From Sphingomonas oryzagri (GTDB lineage: Bacteria; Pseudomonadota; Alphaproteobacteria; Sphingomonadales; Sphingomonadaceae), in contig NZ_JARYGZ010000001.1 in NCBI RefSeq assembly GCF_029906645.1, positions 2,662,084 through 2,726,083 on the forward strand: a DNA stretch of 64,000 bases, given 5' to 3'. The number at the start of each line of letters is the position of its first letter. The first letter of the stretch is position 1. The translations under genes were made by a program, and so were the position numbers. The notes under the pieces were generated by a model. That model worked only from the letters and a program-made list of their open reading frames with translations. It had not been told where the DNA came from and made no database searches. This document shows positions 59,028 through 64,000 of this stretch, in pieces.

Positions 59028-60372
59028 TCTGGCCCTGGTGGGCTTCATCGGCGCGCTGATCCTGCTGGGCTTTCGCAAGCCCTTCATCTTCGTGCTCGGC
59101 TATGCCTATGTCGACATCGTGTCGCCGCAGCGGCTGTCCTACTACATGCTCAATGCGATCCCGGTGTCGCTGATCTTCTTCGTGCTGGCGCTGGGCGGGT
59201 TCTTGGGCGTCGACGACAAGAAGGGCACGCGGCTCGCCGGGCGGCAGGTGCTGCTGATCCTCCTGCTCCTCTGGTGCGGCTATACCACGCTCACCGCCGA
59301 CTTTCCCGCCGCGGCGGCGGAGAAGTGGGACTGGGTATGGAAGGCCTTGATCTTCGCGATCTTCCTGCCCTTCACGCTGCGCACCCGCCTGCGCATCGAA
59401 GGGCTGCTGCTGTTCATGGTGCTATCCGCCTCGTCGATCATCGTGACGGGCGGGATCAAGACGATGATCGGCGGCGGCGGATACGGCACGCTGAACCTCG
59501 GCCTGTCCGATAACAGCGGCCTCTACGAGGGTTCGACCATCTCGACGGTGGCGATCGCGATCATCCCGACCATCCTGTTCCTCGCCAAATACGGCACCGT
59601 CTTCCCGCGCGACTGGAAGGTGCGGCTCTATTCGATCGCTCTGGTGTTCGCCTGCCTTCTGATCCCGATCGGCACCGTCACGCGCACCGGCCTGATCTGC
59701 ATCGGCCTCGTCGCGCTGCTGGGGCTGCGCGATTCGAACCGACGCTTCCTCTATCTCGCCGGCATGGGGCTGGCGGTGATGGTGGCGATCCCCTTCCTGC
59801 CGGCGAGCTACACCCAGCGGATGCACACCATCCAGGGCTATCAGGCCGACGAATCGGCCTCGACCCGCGTCGCGGTGTGGGGCTGGACGTGGAATTACGT
59901 GCAGGATCATCCGGCGGGCGGCGGCTTCAACGCCTATCTGGGCAATCACATCAAGATCGAGCTGAAGGATGCGCGCGGCCAGCCGATCAACAACCAGGTC
60001 GAATATGACAAGGCACGCGCCTTCCACTCCGCTTATTTCGAGATGCTGGGCGAGCAGGGCTTTCCGGGCTTCTTCATGTGGGCGGCGCTCCATCTCGGCA
60101 GCCTGATCCGGCTGGAAATGCTGCGGCGGCGCTTCCGCAAGGCGACGGCCGACGACGAGCAGTGGATCGCCCCACTGGCGACCGCGCTCCAGCACGGGCA
60201 CATCATCTATCTGGTCGGCTCGCTGTTCATCGGCATCGCCTTCCAGCCCTTCGTCTACATGATGATCGCCTGCGAGATCGGGCTGGACAGCTACGTCAGG
60301 CGCACCCGCCCGCTGAAGGCGAAGCCGCCGATGGGGCAGACCGCGCAGACGATGCAGGCGGTTCCCGCGTGA
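59020..60372 (+). CDS. Wzy/O-antigen-ligase-like membrane protein, exosortase-A-associated
   Basis: The 450-residue protein has about ten membrane segments (e.g. LALVGFIGALILLGFRKPFI, IPVSLIFFVLALGGFLGV) and a large periplasmic loop with GGGFNAYLGNHIKIEL before EMLGEQGFPGFFMWAALHLG. This is the O-antigen ligase/polymerase layout (loop between late segments with the H/R-type active area). Its start matches the putative O-glycosylation ligases I associate with exosortase A systems. It would join glycan blocks or attach them to protein. It overlaps the small peptide and the acyltransferase genes. Confidence 0.86.
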   Translation: MHDLALVGFIGALILLGFRKPFIFVLGYAYVDIVSPQRLSYYMLNAIPVSLIFFVLALGGFLGVDDKKGTRLAGRQVLLILLLLWCGYTTLTADFPAAAAEKWDWVWKALIFAIFLPFTLRTRLRIEGLLLFMVLSASSIIVTGGIKTMIGGGGYGTLNLGLSDNSGLYEGSTISTVAIAIIPTILFLAKYGTVFPRDWKVRLYSIALVFACLLIPIGTVTRTGLICIGLVALLGLRDSNRRFLYLAGMGLAVMVAIPFLPASYTQRMHTIQGYQADESASTRVAVWGWTWNYVQDHPAGGGFNAYLGNHIKIELKDARGQPINNQVEYDKARAFHSAYFEMLGEQGFPGFFMWAALHLGSLIRLEMLRRRFRKATADDEQWIAPLATALQHGHIIYLVGSLFIGIAFQPFVYMMIACEIGLDSYVRRTRPLKAKPPMGQTAQTMQAVPA

Positions 60373-61502
60373 ACCGGCCGGAACTGCGGCCGCTCACCTC
60401 GATCCGCGGCCTCTTCGCCTGGGCGGTGGTGCTCTATCATATCCGGCTGGCCTGCCTCGGCTGGCTGCCGCTGCCGGTGATCCATGTCCTCGCCAAGGGC
60501 TATCTGGCGGTGGACGTGTTCTTCCTGCTCTCGGGCTTCGTGATCTGGCTGAACTATGGCGAGCGGCTGCAGGGCCGCCGCGCGGCGGCGGATTTCCTCG
60601 TGCGGCGCGTCGCGCGGATCTGGCCGCTGCACGCCGCGATGCTGCTGTTCGCGCTGGCGCTGGCGGCGCTGCTGGTCGTGACGGGGCGGCCGGCGTGGAA
60701 CTTCCCGTTCGCCGAATTGCCGCTCCACGTCGCGCTGGTGCAGAATTGGGGCTTCACCCATAAGCTCAGCTGGAACGACCCGGCCTGGTCGATCAGTTGC
60801 GAATGGGCCGGCTATCTGCTGCTGCCGATCGCGGCGCTGGCGGTGCCGGCGCGCCGCCCGCCGACCGCGGCGCTGGCGAGCGCGGCGCTGGTACCGCTGC
60901 TCGTGCTGTTCGCGATCCTGCACGCGACCGGCAATCCCACGCTCGGCGCCGACATCCCCCGCTTCGGCCTGCTGCGCTGCCTTACCGAGTTCGCCTGCGG
61001 GACGATGGTCTGCGCGCTGTGGAAGCGCTGGCGAGGCGATGCGCGCGCCGGGATCGGCTGCGCGATCGCAGGCGTCGCGGCGCTCGCCGCCTGGGCGTTC
61101 GGCGCGCCGGAGACGATCGCCTTCCCCTTCGCCTCGGCGACGTTGCTGCTGGCCCTCGCGCTTGGTGCGGAACGGTCGCGGCATCCGCTTTCGGGCCGCG
61201 CGATCCACTGGCTCGGCGAGATCAGCTACGCAACCTACCTGTCGCACTTTCTGCTCTTCTTCGCGGTGAAGCTGGTGCTGGTGAAGGACGAGCACGATGC
61301 CGCGCCGTGGGTGATCGGATTCTATCTGCTGCTGGTGCTGGCGGCCTCGGCCGTGCTGTATCATGGGGTGGAGCGGCCCGCGCAAAAGTGGCTGCTCAAA
61401 CGCTGGAAGAGCCACACCGTTCGTCCTGAGCCTGTCGAAGGACAGGCCGCAAGCGCCGCGCCTGCTGCACGCACTTCGACTTCGCTCAGTGCGAACGGGT
61501 AG
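60369..61502 (+). CDS. Acyltransferase 3 (OafA-type), with a repeat-derived C-terminal tail
   Basis: The 377-residue membrane enzyme has the Acyl_transf_3 start RPLTSIRGLFAWAVVLYHIR with the catalytic His in LYHIR. It continues with AVDVFFLLSGFVIWLNYGER and DPAWSISCEWAGYLLLPIAA. It would O-acetylate a glycan made by the neighbouring genes. GTG 60369 overlaps the Wzy-like stop. The last ~30 residues (from HTVRPEPVEG to the end) are read from an inverted-repeat element and are not family sequence. Confidence 0.88.
   Translation: MNRPELRPLTSIRGLFAWAVVLYHIRLACLGWLPLPVIHVLAKGYLAVDVFFLLSGFVIWLNYGERLQGRRAAADFLVRRVARIWPLHAAMLLFALALAALLVVTGRPAWNFPFAELPLHVALVQNWGFTHKLSWNDPAWSISCEWAGYLLLPIAALAVPARRPPTAALASAALVPLLVLFAILHATGNPTLGADIPRFGLLRCLTEFACGTMVCALWKRWRGDARAGIGCAIAGVAALAAWAFGAPETIAFPFASATLLLALALGAERSRHPLSGRAIHWLGEISYATYLSHFLLFFAVKLVLVKDEHDAAPWVIGFYLLLVLAASAVLYHGVERPAQKWLLKRWKSHTVRPEPVEGQAASAAPAARTSTSLSANG
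61417..61499. repeat. REP-like inverted repeat (CCGTTCGTCCTGAGC type)
   Basis: The left arm runs from CCGTTCGTCCTGAGCCTGTC at 61418 to 61442 (GAAGGACAG). The right arm (61472-61499) read in reverse is CCCGTTCGCACTGAGC then GAAGTCGAAGTG. The arms match at most positions apart from a few differences in the middle. This CTGAGC/TCGAAG unit is a widespread sphingomonad intergenic repeat as I recall it. Here it lies inside the 3' end of an acyltransferase gene and its coding frame stays open. Confidence 0.8.
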
Positions 61503-61546
61503 AAGGGCTTTCGGAACCCCGCCACGCGCCGTCGCGTTGGCCGGGC

Positions 61547-62575
61547 ATGGCGAATCCCAAGCTCACATACGTCGATGACGATCTGCCCGGCATCACCCGC
61601 CGCAAGTCCGGCCGGGGCTGGGCCTATACCGACGCGCACGGCGACCGCATCACCGATCGCGACGAGATCGACCGGCTGAACGCGGTCGGCATGCCGCCGG
61701 CCTATCGCGACTGCTGGTTCTGCCCCTCGGCGGATGGCCACATCCAGGCGATCGGCTATGACGACAAGGGCCGCAAGCAATATCGCTACCACCCCGATTT
61801 TCGCGCGCGGCAGGAGGCGGAGAAATATGCCGGCTGCGCCGATTTCGGCCGGATGCTGCCGCTGATCCGCCGGCAGGTGGAAAGCGACCTCGCGCACCGC
61901 AAGCTCGACAAGCGCACCGCCGTCGCCGCCGTGGTGCGGCTGCTCGATCTCGGCCACGTCCGCGTCGGCAACGAGACATACGCCAGGGAGAACGGCTCGT
62001 TTGGTGCCACGACCTTGCGCACCCGCCACGCCGCCGTGCGCGGGGCGAAGCTCAGGCTCTGCTACAAGGGCAAGTCCGGCAAGATGCAGGAACTGACGAT
62101 CGAGGATCGGCGCCTCTCCACCATCGTCAAGCGCTGCCAGGATCTGCCCGGCCAGCAGCTCTTCCAGTATCTCGACGGCGAGGGCGAACGCCGCGCCGTC
62201 ACCTCCACCGACGTCAACGATTACATCCGCGAGGCAACCGGCGGCGAGTTCACCGCCAAGCATTTCCGCACCTGGGCGGCGAGCGTGATCGCCTATCGCG
62301 CGATCGTGGAAGCGAGCACCAACGGCATCGGCATCAAGGCGATGCTGGAACCGGTGGCCGCAGCGCTGGGCAACACGCCGGCGATCAGCCGCAAATCCTA
62401 CGTCCATCCGGCCCTGTGCGATCTGGCCAAGGCGGGTGGCCTCAAGGGCCAGGCGCCGGTAAGGCTGCCGCGAGCCACCCGGTGGCTCGATCCCGCCGAG
62501 CGAGGGCTGATCGCCTTCCTCGATGCCCTGTCCGAGACGGGCATGTCCAAGACCCGCAAGCGAAAGGCAGCTTGA
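61547..62575 (+). CDS. DNA topoisomerase IB (poxvirus-type)
   Basis: The 342-residue protein is a bacterial type IB topoisomerase that relaxes DNA through a 3'-phosphotyrosine. Landmarks: GRGWAYTDAHGDRITDRDEI, GHIQAIGYDDKGRKQYRYHP with DFRA, RVGNETYARENGSFGATTLR, the catalytic Arg/Lys helix AKHFRTWAAS, and catalytic Tyr285 in PAISRKSYVHPAL. Normal length for the bacterial family. It overlaps the MscS gene as TGATG. Confidence 0.94.
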   Translation: MANPKLTYVDDDLPGITRRKSGRGWAYTDAHGDRITDRDEIDRLNAVGMPPAYRDCWFCPSADGHIQAIGYDDKGRKQYRYHPDFRARQEAEKYAGCADFGRMLPLIRRQVESDLAHRKLDKRTAVAAVVRLLDLGHVRVGNETYARENGSFGATTLRTRHAAVRGAKLRLCYKGKSGKMQELTIEDRRLSTIVKRCQDLPGQQLFQYLDGEGERRAVTSTDVNDYIREATGGEFTAKHFRTWAASVIAYRAIVEASTNGIGIKAMLEPVAAALGNTPAISRKSYVHPALCDLAKAGGLKGQAPVRLPRATRWLDPAERGLIAFLDALSETGMSKTRKRKAA

Positions 62576-63735
62576 TGGCCAACGCCAAGGTCAGCGTTCC
62601 CGACCACGTTTTCACCCCTCCGCAGGATCTCGCCGGCCAGGGCCAGGCGCTGGTGACCGAAACCGCCACCTGGCTGCAGGCCAATTCGCTGCGCATCGTC
62701 ATCGCGCTGGCGATCGGCGTCGCGATCGTCGCCGTGCTGCTCGCCGCGCAGAAATTCCTCCAGCGGCTCTGCCGGGAGAAGGAGGCGCTGGTCGGCTGGC
62801 GCACCATCATCGGCCGGATGGCGGTCAAGACGAGCTTCTGGTTCCTCGTCATCGTCGCGGCGCGGCTGGTGGATGGCTATGCCGACGCGCCGCCGCTGCT
62901 CGACAAGACGATCGGCTTCCTGTTCACCATCGGCCTCACCTTCCAGGCGGCGGTATGGGCGCGCGAGCTGGCGCTGGGCTTCATCGAGCATCGCGCCGGG
63001 CTGGGCGATGCCGACCACGTCAGTTCGCTCGGATCGGCGATGGGAATCATCCGCTTCCTCATCACCTTCACGCTGTTCGCCGTCGCGCTGGTGCTGGTGC
63101 TGGGCAATCTCGGCGTCAACGTCGCGGGATTGATCGCCGGCCTCGGCATCGGCGGCATCGCCATCGGTCTGGCGGCGCAGGGCATCTTCGCGGACCTCTT
63201 CGCGGGACTCTCCATCCTGTTCGACCGGCCGTTCCGCGTCGGCGACAACATCTCCTACGGATCGAGCAGCGGCACGGTGGTGGCGATCGGCCTGAAATCC
63301 ACCCGCATCCGCGCCTTCACCGGCGAGTTGCGCGTCATCTCGAACAAGAAGCTGACCGACAACGAGATCCTCAACGTGTCGGGCCGCGACCACATCCGCA
63401 TCGCCTTCACGCTGAGCGTCACGTACGAGACCAAGCCCGATACGCTGGCGCGCATCCCCGCCATCCTGCGTGAGCTGGGCGAGGCGGAGGACGTGAAGGT
63501 GGCGCGCGCCAGCTTCGACGATTTCGGCGCAAGCTCGCTCGATTTCGCCTTCCAGTTCGATACGCCGGGCAACGACTGGCCGGCGACGCACGCGGTGCGC
63601 GACCGGATCATGGTGCGGATCATGGAGCGCTTCGCCGCCGAGGGCATCGGCCTCGCCTACCCCACCCAGACGACCTACACCGCCGCGCCCGACGGGACGC
63701 TGATCATGCCCTATGCGGAAGGAAAGGGCGCCTGA
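62575..63735 (+). CDS. MscS-family mechanosensitive ion channel
   Basis: The 386-residue protein has N-terminal membrane segments (LRIVIALAIGVAIVAVLLAA; GRMAVKTSFWFLVIVAA; GIIRFLITFTLFAVALVLVL), the pore helix and Ala/Gly pattern of MscS (IAGLGIGGIAIGLAAQGIFA, DLFAGLSILFDRPFRVGDNI), and a beta domain with TVVAIGLKSTRIRAFTGE. It would open under membrane tension or act as a small-conductance channel. ATG 62575 overlaps the topoisomerase stop. The HNH gene overlaps its 3' end. Confidence 0.92.
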   Translation: MANAKVSVPDHVFTPPQDLAGQGQALVTETATWLQANSLRIVIALAIGVAIVAVLLAAQKFLQRLCREKEALVGWRTIIGRMAVKTSFWFLVIVAARLVDGYADAPPLLDKTIGFLFTIGLTFQAAVWARELALGFIEHRAGLGDADHVSSLGSAMGIIRFLITFTLFAVALVLVLGNLGVNVAGLIAGLGIGGIAIGLAAQGIFADLFAGLSILFDRPFRVGDNISYGSSSGTVVAIGLKSTRIRAFTGELRVISNKKLTDNEILNVSGRDHIRIAFTLSVTYETKPDTLARIPAILRELGEAEDVKVARASFDDFGASSLDFAFQFDTPGNDWPATHAVRDRIMVRIMERFAAEGIGLAYPTQTTYTAAPDGTLIMPYAEGKGA

Positions 63736-64000
63736 ACGAGCAGCGTTGCGCGCTCTGCCACCGTCCGCTCGGCCGGCGGGTAGAATGGCACCACGTCATC
63801 CCCAAGAGCCGGGGCGGACGGGAGACCGTGCCGCTCCACCCGATCTGCCACCGCGCGATCCACGCGACGGCCGACAACAAGGAACTCGCGCGGCTTTACC
63901 CGACGCTGGATGCGCTGCGGGAAAACCCGGAGATGGCGCGCTTCCTCAAGTGGATCGCGAACAAGGCGCCCGATTTCCACGCGCCGACGCGGGGCGGATC
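63732..64000 (+). CDS. HNH endonuclease, partial (runs off right edge), probable CTG start
   Basis: From CTG 63732 the frame reads LNEQRCALCHRPLGRRVEWH, HVIPKSRGGRETVPLHPICH and RAIHATADNKELARLYPTLD, a clear HNH nuclease core (WHHVIPKSRGG, then HPICHRAIHA) with a CxxC pair near the start. CTG overlaps the mscS stop as CTGA and follows AAGGAAAGGG by a few bases. No ATG, GTG or TTG occurs in this frame for at least 120 bases upstream. Small HNH proteins of this size are usually just over 90 residues, so only the last few residues lie outside. Confidence 0.82.
   Translation, partial: MNEQRCALCHRPLGRRVEWHHVIPKSRGGRETVPLHPICHRAIHATADNKELARLYPTLDALRENPEMARFLKWIANKAPDFHAPTRGG

Overview
The window looks like chromosome of a motile, GC-rich alphaproteobacterium of the Sphingomonadales, most likely Sphingomonas or a close relative. 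The evidence is high GC with a strong third-position bias, a FlbD-type sigma-54 flagellar hierarchy with CtrA-like boxes, exosortase-A-associated glycan genes, GC-rich inverted-pair intergenic repeats of a type I associate with sphingomonads, and lipid genes (AUR1-like PAP2, CDP-alcohol transferase, Mpo1-like) that would suit a sphingolipid producer. No prophage, IS element or CRISPR array was seen, and base composition is even throughout.

Positions 1-25600 are one flagellar locus. A minus-strand operon flbD-fliE-fliF-fliG-fliH-fliI (running off the left edge) starts beside two TTAACCAT boxes. Next come flagellin (with a possible sigma-28 promoter and a strong terminator), a one-TM protein and an Mpo1/DUF962 protein. 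A compact minus operon follows, flgA-flgM-flgN-lytic transglycosylase-flhA-fliA, behind a sigma-54 promoter. A small second MotA/MotB-like pair diverges from flgBCDEF, which has a sigma-54 promoter and two 21-bp-spaced palindromes that may be FlbD sites. flgGHIJKL follows behind a third sigma-54 promoter, then motA-motB. The reading is a cascade: CtrA-type control of flbD, then sigma-54/FlbD for rod, hook, export and fliA, then sigma-28 for filament. FlgJ lacks a muramidase domain, and the separate transglycosylase would replace it. The C-ring/export genes fliM, N, P, Q, R and flhB are not in the window.

Positions 25600-44650 are mixed metabolism: hemerythrin, D-amino-acid aminotransferase, PoxB-like TPP enzyme, MFS efflux, tRNA-Gly(CCC), an ECF41 sigma factor with its carboxymuconolactone-decarboxylase partner and a matching promoter, SDR, CitE-like lyase, GH92 alpha-mannosidase, LigB-type dioxygenase, glutamate-synthase-like flavoprotein, dienelactone hydrolase, CinA-like protein, methionine aminopeptidase, exported peroxiredoxin and endonuclease V. 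The block ends with a CDP-alcohol phosphotransferase, a HIT protein and a LicC-like nucleotidyltransferase that may build a lipid head group.

Positions 44650-64000 hold glnB-glnA (nitrogen), a small secreted protein with two CRDSKGLF-x-PC boxes, an AUR1-like PAP2 protein, DUF1289, tamA-tamB (outer-membrane assembly), an S24 repressor with operator-like repeats and an apparently leaderless start, two small divergent genes, an exosortase-A-associated glycosyltransferase, a Wzy-like ligase and an acyltransferase, then topoisomerase IB, an MscS channel and an HNH nuclease cut by the right edge. No gene-free stretch exceeds 300 bases; the main intergenic gaps are covered by their regulatory or repeat entries.
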